NCBI GenBank assembly: GCA_008973525.1
Contig: WACJ01000247.1
Span: 496,001 to 560,000, forward strand
DNA from: Stenopsyche tienmushanensis
Lineage: Eukaryota; Arthropoda; Insecta; Trichoptera; Stenopsychidae
Direction of reading: 5' to 3'
Length of the DNA: 64,000 nt
Every line of letters begins with the position of its first letter. The first letter of the stretch is position 1. Of the stretch, positions 1-12,068 are shown one piece after another. The notes under the pieces are model-generated. The model searched no databases. It was not told the DNA's origin and worked only from the letters and a program-made list of their open reading frames with translations. A program made the translations under genes and the position numbers.

Positions 1-1009
1 TTATGGCATTTCATTTAATATCCAGCGTGAGAAATTTTAAAGACTCCGCCAGTTGCCAAATATTGATTTATGGTGTCGAAAATAGCCACAATTAAATCAA
101 TAGCGACTTTAATGTACCAAAAACGAAAAAAGCAAAAGGTCATCCAAGTGTGACGCCTAGATTTCAGCACTGTATAATATTTATACGTGACGTCATTTTA
201 AAATATATAAGCCATTTTATTTGATTAAAATATAGTACAATTTTAATCATGTACAGGTATGAGCGATGTTCAGTATTTTGACGCTATAGAAGGGTTGACT
301 GTATATTTAAATGTTCTTTGTGATTTGAATGAACATCACACGCAGAAACAAAACTGATACATGGACAAACAATACGTTTATGAATAAAGCTAAGCGAGCA
401 AATGCGCCTAAACAATATCCATTCGCCAATCAAATTAAACACAATTAGGACAATCAATCTCTTTGAATGCTCCTGTCAAGGATACCGTTGATGCATTTTT
501 TGCCACGATCCAAGTCGGAATTTGAAATCATTAGTTGCCAAATGATCCAGATCAAGGCCCGGAGAACAAATTGAAAAGTCGGACAAATACATAAATTCGG
601 CTTTGAATCGCTCGCTTATCCCGCTAAGTGAAAACTTTAAATCTCCCGGCAGGATTATTTACATCCAAGCGCCTCGGGCTTAAATCTCGACGTCTCGAGA
701 GATGAAGCGTGAAGATAAAATTTTAGTTAAAAGGAAACCGATAGATGGCTCAACAGGAGTTTGCTGGCAGTTCGGTGATATATGGCCGGGAGGGCAAACT
801 TTAACCCACCCCGAAAACTTGGCGGGATAATCTCAGAAAATGCAAAATCGAGATTGTTTCTTCGCTGTTGTATTAAGAACACGATGCGAGTTATTGTTTT
901 AGTTGTGGGCCGTATATTTGCTCGAATAATAGGGTCGAATTCGAGCTCGCTTTCGAATACACAAGTGTGGGAACGTTCAAAAAATAATCTCTAACTAAAA
1001 AGTTTGTCT
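1..1009. other. Mostly unique non-coding DNA
   Basis: Contains one TATAGAAGGGTTGACTG repeat end near 282-302. 480-800 is unique, with moderate G+C and short palindromes (CGACGTCTCGAGAG). No gene is supported. Confidence 0.4.
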
Positions 1010-1260
1010 TTCAGTAGGGACGCTCGAAGTTTGTTAGATTATAGCGGCCATGTTATTAAAGCAATATCTATAAAATTAATTGTGAATTATTTACTAATAT
1101 ATGGCAAATTATTTTAGCGCTGAAAAACGCGCGCAAATGATTGAATTTTATGTTCAAAATCAATGTTTCGTTTGAGAAACGTTTCGTTTAAATCTTCAGC
1201 GATGAGGCTCATTTTTGGATGAATGCATGTGGATCAGTCTGCGGGAAGAACATCTTCCCG
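1010..1260 (+). pseudogene. Tc1/mariner-type ('EAHFW' family) relic with 5' end
   Basis: Starts with the family end GGGACGCTCGAAGTTTG, then a short N-terminal reading (SAEKRAQMIEFYVQNQ), then jumps to FSDEAHFWMN, the motif around the first catalytic Asp. The sequence in between is deleted, and what follows has diverged beyond recognition. Confidence 0.55.
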
Positions 1261-2634
1261 CATTCAAGGCTAACCGACGACTCCATCTTCTGCGCCGATG
1301 TAAAACGATGCATGCACAAGAAGCGATGTATGTCAATGTGTCTGCAGAACGACAGAAAATGTCACTGTTTAATTGACACATTGCGTCTGAAGGAAGACAG
1401 ATCACCGTTAATCTGGCGAATTGAATCTGCACAAATCAACAGCGGGATTGTGTTCTCACGGACATGTATACGATAGAAAGCGCGACAACATTGAATATAA
1501 AGCGCTATGGAGCTTTGTCCGCAACATGTGCGGGCATACTCATCAAAGAGTAAATATTAAATATTAACATCCTTGTTTAATAAATGAGCGTTTCCATGTT
1601 AAACAAGTGTATTTAACATCAACAATGTGTATTTACGTGCTTGAGCTTTAGTTTGTACGTCCGATCCTGATTGATGGCGGCACATATGAAGCAAAACTCT
1701 GAGACAAATTATCCGATTTCCCTGCCAGTTTTGTTTTTTAAATGCAAATTTGGAGTCGAATGAGTTCGTTAATACTCGGTTCGTTGCTGGCTGAATAAAT
1801 TCAAGTATCTTTAAAGCCTCGATGTCCGCATTCCGAAGGGATATTTTAAGAATGCCGATAAATTTGTCCTTGCTTTCATCCTTCCAGCCGTATTATATGG
1901 GTTCTGGTTGCATTCTTCGAGCTGAGAATTTTCGCCTCTTGTCCACGGCGGTAAGTCGTCAAGTTGAGTCGTTCGTAGGAAACGATGATAAATTGCATGG
2001 CACGCAGGCCCGCGATAAGATCTAGAAGACGCTTGATTATTGAAAGCCTTGATTGATTTGCTTATGGCTAAATTACCGTCCGCGATGCCGACCATTACGA
2101 GCACCGTGTTATTTGGAAGAAATAAGGCTGAGGAACGGGTATGCAAAAGACACCAGTGGATACGATCTGGTGACCGGTCGGTCGGCACGCGAGCCTGTCA
2201 TTTCACCGAAGGAAACCAGGAATCCACAACGTACCTAAAAATTATATGCCCATACGCTGGTTGGCGTGCAAATGCCATTTTACTTCATAGCCAATTTGCT
2301 TAGCCACGCTGACTTTCGGCGACATGTGTCCAAATTCTGCAAAGCGGTTTTGTCCAATTACATTCGACAGAGTGTTGGTAAAACTGATTGCATCCATCCA
2401 TAATTCCAAGCAAAATGCTGTTTTACCATTTAAAGTCGATCGAAGCCTCGGGCCCTTTGGAGATTCCCAGCATCTCTGAGGATGTCGAATTCGCCCACGT
2501 GCGACTTGTTCAACATGGCCAGTCTTCTCACTTTCAAACTACGAATAACAATCCATTCATGGCCGGAAGACTCGTTTGAAGCGCCTAATATTACGCAGTT
2601 CCACATGAAGATTCGGAATTTCGGTTAGTCAAAG

Positions 2635-3110
2635 TTCGACCGCGATTGAGTGTGAAACCATCAGTGATTTCTCACGAATTTGTGCAAAAAATTGAAGAAC
2701 GAGTGCGAAAAGACCGCCGTGTAATGCTTGGCGATCTTCACGAAGAATTTCCTGACGTTTTTCGAAGTTTCCTTGGTGAAACTGTGTCGGAATAACTTGA
2801 TTATAAGAAGTTGTGTGCGAGATGGGTGCCCAGAATGCTCATAAGCACGATTTTTTGGATCGTTTTGCACAGTAGGGATAAGCTTTTCTGGATTCTATCG
2901 TGACGTGGGATGAGACTTGAGTGTATCAATACATCCCAGAATCCAAAAGACAATCAAAAAAGAGCCGGCGGTGAAGTTCTATGATATTGGCATTCAAAAA
3001 CTGGTACCCTGACTGCAGAAATGTCTCGATCTCGACGGCGATTACATTGAAAAATAGTTGTAACCCCACTTTATAGATGAACTTGGCTGATCTAGAGTGT
3101 TGATAGGCGT
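2635..3110 (+). pseudogene. Decayed mariner transposase, second mariner lineage
   Basis: A + strand translation broken by stops reads EFVQKIEERVRKDRRVMLGD, EFPDVFRSFL and CARWVPRML, matching the conserved N-terminal half of mariner transposases. Further on the C-terminal LVP..QKCLDLDGDYIEK is seen, so the middle with the catalytic residues has been lost or scrambled. The same lineage recurs at 39686-40075. Confidence 0.7.
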
Positions 3111-4416
3111 TGATGAATTACCTGTGAACAAAAAAAAGCAATGATTAATATTACATAATATAAGCAGCATTACATAAATCCCATGTCGAATTGTCGAAAA
3201 ATTGAAAACAATTGCCAGGTTAACCCTAGATCACTAATCATTAGTCTCACAGACTACAGACTGCGAACGTATCAAAATTTGCGCATTTTGTCCTTGTTAG
3301 AAGCACATACGATGACGAAATTCTCATGTCACGTCATGAAAACGCTATTAGTGGAGAATATATTCCGAACGAACGAATTCCGAACTTTCATCTGGTACGC
3401 CCTAATAAAATCTTTTTTTTTTCTTGGATCTTCAGCGTTTTAGGTATGACACTCGATTCAAGCATGCGTGCTTCAATCTTCAGATTTAACTAGGCGTAAC
3501 TCCTCCGCCGCTCAAAAGCAAGTTCACCCGGAACATTTGCATTTGGAAAGTGCACAGGGCAACGTTTTTGCAAGTTCAGCAATTAGCACAAATATCGATG
3601 AATGCATCTCAAGACGTGGGAAGCGATTATCTGCACTCAACCTCGATTGCAGATAATCGCGGACAAGGAAGATGGATGTGCGATTATTTCGGGATCTACG
3701 ATGACCCACATGCGGCGCTTTCGTAACTCGATTGATATAATGGACTATGTTTACATAATTTAGAACAGATGCAGACAAATCGGGAGACAGGTGCTTTGGA
3801 AATTAGCATTTAATCAAGACAAAATTTAGAACTCATTCATAAAGTCTTTTGTGCGATATTCGCACGCATACATTGCTAAAGTTTCTCATATAAAAACATG
3901 TATCAGCAAAGAATGAAAACAGGCTTTCGTGGAAGATAGTGCTGATGAATAATTTATATGCGGAAAACTTCTTTATAACTTCTTCAATTTTTACGACTTT
4001 TGTGTAAAGTGCGTGGCCAAGTTTTGACGCAGAGCACTGCTGGCTCTTTTATCATAGTTTATCATGAGTGTCCTTTCAAACGCCCATGAAAAAATCTTTA
4101 AATTCATGAATATATCATTTATTCTCAAATAGGAGCTTGGCTATTAAATGACGATACTGGGCATACGTAGGTCGAACCATATCACGCAGGTCAAAGATGG
4201 ATGAAATATTTAGAACAATTTTAGCATACATTTATTTAACAGATATTGATGTTATTTACGGAGATGCGCACAATAACTCCCCAAAGTTTCATCGCAATCG
4301 GACGAATGGTATAGGAACGTATATAGGACAAACGCAATACAAACCACAGACATTCATTTATATATTTTTAATAGATGACTCAAAATTCTACGTCTCTAAT
4401 CTAGATACTCTACACA
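3111..4416. other. Unique AT-rich DNA
   Basis: Holds a mariner-type end near 3393 (GGTACGCCCTAATAAAA, also at 37890) and the hairpin at 3623. Nothing else recognised. Confidence 0.4.
3623..3660. other. Perfect 13-bp hairpin
   Basis: GCGATTATCTGCA (3623-3635) and its exact inverse TGCAGATAATCGC (3648-3660), loop 12 bases. No T-run follows. No known element explains it. Confidence 0.7.
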
Positions 4417-4582
4417 CTCTACAACAGGGGTGGCCAACCCAAATGATCTTGCGGGCCACTTTGGAAATGCATCATAGCTCCGGGGGCCGCATATAAAATT
4501 ATATATCCCCATTTTAGATTTAGATACAATATAGACATTTTTTTGAAGTGAAAAAATATATTTTGTAAAAGTGTAATAAATC

Positions 4583-5252
4583 TGGTGTCAGAAGTGGGAA
4601 GAAGGGAGGAAGAGTGTAGCGTGGGCGATATATCATCCCCGCATAGTAGCGGCATCTTCCACTTCTCTCCAGCTGCAGTGTGCTATTTTAGCAGCGCCAC
4701 CTCTTGTGGCCCTGCGGAGACATTGCACCTGCTTACCGACCGATCGCTTCTTGCGCGTGCATCGTTACCGACTGGGTAGTGACGCGCAGGAAGCGGGAGT
4801 CGCGAGAGTCGTCCGTTGGCCTTGGCTGCGGGAGGTCGTCCCTCCTGCAGCCAGACCTCTCTCTCTCTACCTGTGCTGGGGAATAAATAGTTATCCTGTG
4901 AAGAGAGTCTTTCTGTTCAACGCCCTTCGTATTCCCATCCCTTCGTCCAGTACAACACAGCCCGATAGCAGAACGGACCCGTGCGGTAGCGCGGCCATCC
5001 CGACGAGCACGTGGAGGCGGGGAGCCGCCCGGGGACTCTGCCCCGAGAGCGCCCCCGCCTCAAACGTTACACTGGTGTCAGAATTGGCGGGTTGTGAATA
5101 CTGAGCATTTTGGATGGAAGGCGACGATAAAAGACGCGGACCGGCAACACGAGGCGTTGAGGTTAGAATGGCGGAGAATCCATCGGCATCCAGCCTCGAA
5201 ACAACGATGTGGATGGTGCGTCGGCATCATCGGACTCAACGCATACGTCGCA
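4583..5252 (+). mobile_element. LTR-retrotransposon fragment (one LTR with internal remnants on both sides)
   Basis: 4583-4599 reads TGGTGTCAGAAGTGGGA, a primer-binding site for a tRNA-Leu-like primer, and is joined directly to a purine tract (GGGAAGAAGGGAGGAAGAG). An LTR follows (4615-5071) starting TGTAGC and ending GTTACA, with AATAAA at 4882. Directly after it comes a second primer-binding site (5073-5087) and leader sequence. The order PBS, purine tract, LTR, PBS implies two overlapping element copies reduced by deletion. It replaces about 10 bp of the host MITE. Confidence 0.65.
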
Positions 5253-5815
5253 CGAAAAATATTCAAGGCGGGCCGCATGCGGCCCGCGAGCCGCGGGTTG
5301 GCCACCCCTGATATCGCTCTCTGAAATACGCTTATAAACGGGCGATAAGATTTTTGCTATATTTATTTTGTGTTATACTAATTTTATTAGTCGTCTTTAG
5401 TGTTAATTTGTATCATTATAAAATGAAATAACGCGTTTACATTAAATTTGCGGCGTATAACGTAATCGGTATCTCGACGCTATAGAAGGGTTGACTGTAT
5501 TATTGAACAACGAACGAGAGATCCACAGCTTGAACATCCACAGCTGCACATATTAACTTTTTTACTGAATTTGAATGAAATTAATTGAATGAGAATGAAA
5601 ACTCCCTATCTGAACAGGAATAGTAAAAAAATCGCTTCATATAACCATTTAAGCGTAAAGCAGCGTTATATCTCTGCGAGAAATTTTCACCAAAAGTGCG
5701 GCGTGACGATTCATAGACGTGGAAATACAATTCGTTTTTTTTTTTCAAAGGCTTTTATTTTATTTTATGCAATAACAAATCATAATAGACAAATTGTGGA
5801 GATTTTTATTTCTTA

Positions 5816-6191
5816 CTAGCGAATACCCGGCATGCGTTGCAATGCCACACCTATTGATTGATTTGTTATGTGTGAAGATGCATCCAACTCGCTTTTAGAA
5901 TACATGAATGAGTGATTTGTTTATTTATTGATTTGGATGTGGTTGCTTAGCAACACGCGCTTAGTTCGAAAGCTTCGCGATGTATTAGTGTGGGAGTGAG
6001 AGGTAAGGACGCATGCGCTCTCCCTCACTTCGTATAGCGACTGGCGAGCCGCCGAGCACCACGACGCATCAGCCGCTTAGCGCAGCCGAACGCGCCCGAA
6101 TGCGGCCGAATTCGGCCGAACGCGGCTGAGCAGACAAAATCGCGATATCTCCGGACGCCTGACGCGAGAAATTGATTTTTATATATTTAGA
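5816..6191 (-). mobile_element. Non-autonomous Helitron, copy 1
   Basis: On the minus strand it starts TCTAAATATATAAAAATC and ends GGGTATTCGCTAG, with a GGCAT...ATGCC stem-loop about 13 bases before the CTAG end, inserted between A and T. 376 bp, no coding capacity. Confidence 0.8.
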
Positions 6192-7199
6192 TAGATAGAT
6201 AAGCAGACTATGAGAAATTAAGGGGGAAAAAAAACACGTTGGGAGACGCTCTAAAATGAGTCGTTTTTCATGATTTTTTTTAATGATGATAAAATAATCA
6301 AATCATTTTAAGTTTTTGACATTATTTTACTATAACCTAAAAGCGCTAATTTATTTTATTTTTTTAAAAACAAACTGGCCGAGTTATAAAGCATTCCATT
6401 AGGCGCCCTTTCTCGTGATATCAAACGGCTCGCCACTTGCCTATTGAACTGAAATCGAAAATGAAAATATTTTTTGATTTTTAATATTTGTAGGCAGTCA
6501 ACTAAGCTACAAAAATTTAAAAAAGTATAAAATTATAAATTTAGTAGGCTTTTTAGTTAAAATTTCATATTTATTATACCATATTATTGATAATTTTTAC
6601 CCCAAAAAAATCATTTATTTACGCGAAAAACTTAAAAATTTAGCTTAATTGACTAGATAATATTATAATGAGAAACATCCCAAAATTTCAGTCAGATCGA
6701 TCAACAACTTTTTAAGCTACAACTGGCGAACACTTAGAAAATGCAAACGCGGGTTGCGGGCCGCGGGTTGGCTACCCCTGCTCTACAATGCCGTGGTATT
6801 TGATAAGCATAAAAGTTACTAATGCCCCCCCCCCCTCCACCCCAAAATTGACGCCAAAATATTTTTTTTATCATAGGTCATAAGACAAACACAAAAACTC
6901 TATTTAATTGATTTTGTCTGTGTATTCATGCATACATTTTTAGATTAAGATCTTTGATGATTACTACGACTTCTTATAGGGATTCAGATGAAATTTCTTT
7001 TAGCGACGTCTATCTGTCTTCTTGCATCATTTCCTCTTCTTACGTGGAAGAAACAAGAAAAGAGACTTGAAGCGAGAAGATGTATTCTTCCCGCAGTTTC
7101 GTTTTGTAGTCTCGTAGCTGTATACTCTATCATGGCATTTAATAAAGTTAATATTTAAGATGAGTACATTTCTGTTATAATCTGATCATCTCTATCCTC

Positions 7200-8082
7200 C
7201 TATTTGGCTTCCACGATCCGATAGCATTCAAGTATCTTTTCAAATATAAATTTAGCACATTCTGTTTGAAATCGGTTTGAGAAGTTCTGGATGTAGCATT
7301 CGGATAGTGGCATATTTTCCGTAGTCAGCGTGGGTGTCGCACAGTTGCATAATGCGGCCCTAGCGCGTGTTCTTGTGCTATGTGTTGACACGGTAAACAT
7401 GACCAGCATCAGACCTGATAGTCCAGCAGCTCAGCACCGAATTATTCATCGGGCACTCGTCCAATGCAAACAATTAAAAACTAACACAGCAACGGATAGG
7501 CATAACGCAGCTAATCAAAGACCCCCAATGAAAACAAACGAAATAGGGGTGGTTTTTACTGCGGAACAATCCAAATGAATACGATCAAAGCTATTTTCAT
7601 GGTCCAGCAACTCGTTTGATGACATATCTGCTTTGTCATCCGGTGTCAACTCTGCTCTGTAGGCTCGTCTTCCTCGAGCGAATGTGCTCGTCGAAATCCG
7701 TTTCCATTATTGTCATTTTATTGTTGCTTCGATAAACATTGACCATCGACTGGAACAAGTTCCCTCGTGTCATTTTTGCGGTTTCTTTCCGATTGCAGAG
7801 CTTCGACGGTGTCGAAGTCTTATCGCTCCGGCGGCGGATGCACTTCGAATCATTACGATCGTTCATCATCTCGCTATCCATGCGGAAAACATCGTCCTCC
7901 TGTCCCTTCCGCAGTCCATCGCGAACCTCTTCCAGGCTTGAATTTAAAAATTCCAACGACGAAAAGAGAGGCATCATTAACTTTCTGCCGGTATGCCCAT
8001 AAAACTTGTCATTTGTCCACGTCGTCTGCGTCGTCCATCCAACAAAGATCTTCGTACGCACCGAAGTCATTAACCAAAGCCA
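7200..8082 (-). CDS. Unassigned coding-like region, minus strand
   Basis: Several minus-strand frames here look coding but do not assemble into one model. The longest (8070-7636) runs 144 codons; its second half is hydrophilic and balanced (SSLEEVRDGLRKGQEDDVF, then MVNVYRSNNKMTIMETDFD) and ends TG-stop. A second, overlapping frame starts at ATG 8082 and encodes a short acidic peptide (MALVNDFGAYEDLCW, DDADDVD) before a stop. A third open stretch (7409-7200) ends IFEKILECYRIVEAK-stop. No membrane segment, no recognised domain and no second copy in the window. It may be a multi-exon gene whose splice sites I could not place, or an old unrecognised transposon gene. Confidence 0.3.
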
Positions 8083-8139
8083 TTGTTAGATCCTCGGCTA
8101 GATCTTTTTATGTTATAATTATTGTAAAATTATGTTAAA

Positions 8140-9490
8140 CGAATGTTATTTTTGTTAATTTATGCAGGAATCTCATAATGACAAGCGTCTCAGTAAGCTA
8201 GGCAACTCGTTGTCCCAGACCAATATTGTATGAAAAAGTATAAATTATTATGTATTTCATAAATAACTTTAAAAAATAGTTAACTAATCTTCTTGTGCTC
8301 AGCATACAGTATCCATTTAAATTAACTTTATTTTATTATCTCAAAAACAGTTCCCTGGTGTATCAACACATAGTCTACAGTAGAGATATCAAACTCAAAA
8401 GCTAATATAGGCAGCAAATGTAAATCTTGGTCGAGCCATAAGACTATTTCTATATATAAGTTATAAGTTTTAAGTCTCCTGTATCCATTCGGCCCTCGAT
8501 AAACGCGGTTTTCTATTACAATTACACTATTACGTGGCATCAGTACTGAAAACAAAGTGATATTGTGTATTTCAAAGGATTAACATATTCTAAGCAAAAT
8601 ATTTTAAAAAAAAAGTTAATTTCTTGAACATTAACTCCTAAAGGAGTACTATCCCAGGGTCTGGGACCCCCCCTCGACTTTTCAGAAAGAGCACTCTTAT
8701 ACGTTGCGCTCAGAAACAGAGACATAGAGAGAACGTAGCGTAGTTTTTTGGACGAGTAATGACATTTTGAATCGTCAACTCCGATGTTTGATCATCCATA
8801 CTGTCATAGAAAAGAACGTTCGCAAAAAATCGCCATCGTAACACGAATAATTAATGCCCCCGGGCGTGATGATAATCTCCCTTCATATTAAATGTCACCC
8901 GAATGTTAAAACAGCCCGCAAAAGTCGTCCACTCAATCTGTATCTCCCGATGTCCTCTTTTAATACCCGATTTACAGGTTCATCAAGTGTCGCATTTCAA
9001 ACAGATCTTATCCGTCGCGCATTGTTCTACGACAGTCCCGTGTCTTGCTTATGACATTTTTTTGGAATGGCGAATCGTAGTAACAGTAACGAGTATCAAT
9101 TTCGAATGTTTTAATAGAGTGGTTGCAGCCTCGGTGTTGGAGTTGTTTGGAAAATAAAATTATGCTGCGCACCGCATAGTTTCACGCATAGTTGTCTTGG
9201 GCTAGAAATAGTGAGTACGCAAATGAAATTTTTCTGTCTCTTTTGATGTACCCAAAATAAACCAGAAGATATCAACTGTACAGGGTACACCGAAACAACT
9301 AAAAAAAATGGGTGATATTTTGAAATAATTTAATTATATGTATATAAATAATCATAGGGTTAAATACAGCTTAAATTATATGATATACATTAACATTTTG
9401 AAGGGTTTCAATTCAGTCAGATATTATGTACGCAAAAATTTATAGAGATAAAAATGAATATCTGCTTGTTTTTAAGTTAATTTATTAATT
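8140..9490. other. Non-coding or unrecognised DNA
   Basis: Open stretches of 60-85 codons at 8854-9157 (+) show no domain and are not supported. No repeat copy seen. Confidence 0.35.
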
Positions 9491-9494
9491 TGCT

Positions 9495-9795
9495 TGTTTA
9501 AGATGCATTTCTATACCGCTCATCCGATTGTGATGAAACTTTGATGAACTATTGGGCGTATATTCAAGAAGGTTTATAAATTAACAAAAGCATTGTTTGT
9601 GTGCGGAATTTGTTTTGCGAGACGTTTAACGGATGCACCATGTTGGCGCATATTTTTCTGGTGAATTGAAGCGGGATCGCGGGGACGGGGAGAGGAAGGA
9701 TGCCTCAATATACACCACGTAACTGTATTACTGCGTTCTTTTCAAATAAATACTAAGCGCGTGTGCAATTGCAACGCATGTTGGATATTCGCTAG
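9495..9795 (+). mobile_element. Helitron-like 3' end, second family
   Basis: Ends GCAATTGCAACGCATGTTGGATATTCGCTAG followed by T in pattern (hairpin remnant plus CTAG). Upstream lies the block GGATGCACCATGTTGGCGCA, shared with 20640-20680 and 53700-53730. The start is not defined. Confidence 0.5.
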
Positions 9796-10138
9796 TATAC
9801 TAATAAATGATAAACTTAAGGTATAATAATCAAAACTAGAAATAAAGTGCATTTTTCTCTATTTTTATGGTTATTTTTTCGTATTTTCTTCAAAAAAAAC
9901 CCCTAAGAACTTATTGAATGATGTGTTATAATAATATTGTAACGTGGATCAAAATCTCTGCCGTTAATAGTTAAGTCGGTTTGAAGCTGGCCGGATATTT
10001 TGTTGTTAGGATGCTGTGCTGTCCGTTAGAATACAGTTAGTATTGGGTGGAATTTTTAAAGTTGATGTCGAGCTTTTGGTCCCCGAACTGATCTCCGCCG
10101 CATAGGAGCAGTGTATATCGCGATCGTCCCAACATTCC

Positions 10139-10195
10139 CACTTCTGACACCAATGTTGCGCCGGGCCCTGCCCAACGTACTTGGTGTCAGAAGTG
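10139..10195. other. Inverted pair of primer-binding-site-like motifs
   Basis: CACTTCTGACACCAA (10139-10153) and TTGGTGTCAGAAGTG (10181-10195) are exact inverses with a 27-base GC-rich loop. The motif is the tRNA-Leu-type primer-binding site seen after the LTR at 5073. Two LTR remnants head to head would explain it. Confidence 0.65.
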
Positions 10196-10199
10196 TCGT

Positions 10200-12060
10200 A
10201 AAGAAAAGGGGCTCGACTATTACCCACGGGCGTAGGGTTACCAACCCCCCTAAATTAACAGGATAAACATAAAGCAGATAACAATATTATCAGATGAATA
10301 CAAGCGAACTAATGCTGCATAATAATGATGAAGCTCACATATAGGATGCAGCAGGGAAACTACCTTATTTGAAATGTGCGCCCTTGAAGAAACATTTATT
10401 CCGAAATGGTTGGGTTGGGAAGGCCGTACCCTGTATTATATCAACACAAAAACAACCAAACTTTTTCGCGTAAGACTGAACCGATTAACCTGATATTTTT
10501 GAACCGGTTCAGTTGCGGTTTTCGTTCCTTCAAATATGACAATTTTTGATTCAGATACAATTCGAAGTCCTTATACACAAACAAAATAAATATTTGAATT
10601 TGATATTGTTTACATTGTATGCATAGAACGAAAATTGCGCCAAATACGCGCGGAAAATTTGACAGGTACTGAATGGACATCAATTTTCAGACGTTAAAAG
10701 TGACATTGAAAATGTCTGAATTCATTGAGTACGGTTTTTTTTCGCATGGAGATAAAAACATCTTTGGCACGAGCAAACGACCGCAAATATTTATATTCAG
10801 TGGGGCGTCTAATTGTGAACGGCTTCCAAGCCATCTTAATAAAATATTTCGAATGGTTCCATTACGTTCTGAGTCTTTTGCAAAAAAGCAAATTACAAAA
10901 TGGCAATTCTTGCGTACGACAAAAAAATAAATAACCAGATAAGCGGCCGCGTTTGCAGCATCGATGAGGGCCCCCCGAATGTAATTTCTTTCGGGGCGCA
11001 GGTGACAATGAGAAATGGGCAAATATCGAGATCACAATGGGCGGGATATTAAAAGAGATTCCAAATGATAAATGTCCACCGGCCCGGACAATAATAAGAT
11101 ATTAAAAAATGACAGAAAAACTATTACAGGAATGCGCATCTCGAAGCATCTTTCTTTTGAAAGTGCTGCCGAAGAATAACGCAGCCCATTTACAAGCGTT
11201 TATGCGACTAGCCGGAGAATGGTAGCTATTCACAAAGAGCAATTTAAATTTAAGTCCCCACATAAACGCATACATTTCATGTCCAAGGCGTTTTTATAAT
11301 AAAACAATTTAGCCCATAAAGCAGCGATATATCGTCGATTGCAAACAACGATCGCCATCGGCTCATTGATGACTCCAAAAAGCGTGAATACCAATCAATT
11401 ATATGCGTCAGGATACACCGTAGCACTCAAAGGGTCAATATAATAGCGAAAATGAACCCACGTGTGATTTCTATTAGATTTCCATAAAAATGTTTTTATA
11501 GCAACATTGACCATTTTGAACCAACAGATGTTATTGAAACATCTCAATAAGTCCTAAAGAAGAGCAAACAATACAGCAGCGTCATGGCTGGTAACATCTG
11601 TATAAATATATAAGTATACCACATTATAATGAAGAGAAACGTGGTTTCATAAAATGATTTCACAATGCATCGTAGCTGTCTAGATATTAATATTGCCAAA
11701 ATTCCAGACAAGTTAATTGATGAACGATGCTACGTGTCATACAAATCATACATATCTAGATTTTACTCACCCTAGTTCGCGGGGTATTCAGATCTGACAC
11801 CACTGGATTCGTTTGTCTGGGGACGTGCCCTATTCCATGGGTCGCACGATATCCAGACCTGACACCAATGGACTGGAATATAAAATACCTAGAAGATTGT
11901 CGCTTGAATGACTTGAATAGGGCTGCTTTTGATCAGCATCATTACCAGTTGCATTCGAGCTTTTCTCAATTCTGTTTTTGGTATTAAATCGGTTTTTGAT
12001 ACATCTGATGTAATCATCTCACCTGCAAATAGACAGCGCTTATGATGCCTGTCTTCCGGG
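10200..12060. other. Unique DNA; possible regulatory island at 10930-11450
   Basis: 10930-11450 is unique, of moderate G+C, with homeodomain-like TAAT and CATAAA words but no supported frame. Two more primer-binding-site-like motifs (11793, 11857; minus orientation) precede the 12 kb gene. Confidence 0.3.
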
Positions 12061-12068
12061 TGTGATTT

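Larger units (their letters stand above)
4425..6780. mobile_element. hAT-type composite element with 8-bp target duplication
   Basis: 2,356 bp between perfect direct repeats CTCTACAA (4417-4424 and 6781-6788), the 8-bp signature of hAT transposition. Ends are CAGGGGTGGCCAACCC and its near inverse GGGTTGGCTACCCCTG. The left part (4425-5309) is a short hAT MITE disrupted by LTR-retrotransposon sequence (about 4579-5252). The rest is non-coding DNA containing a Helitron (5816-6191). No transposase is encoded. The interior right of 5309 matches, inverted, 25215-26950. Confidence 0.88.

Noticed and set aside
4706..5324. Open frames of 60-132 codons on both strands
   Set aside because: They lie in an LTR and leader region; GC-rich, no gag or pol motifs.
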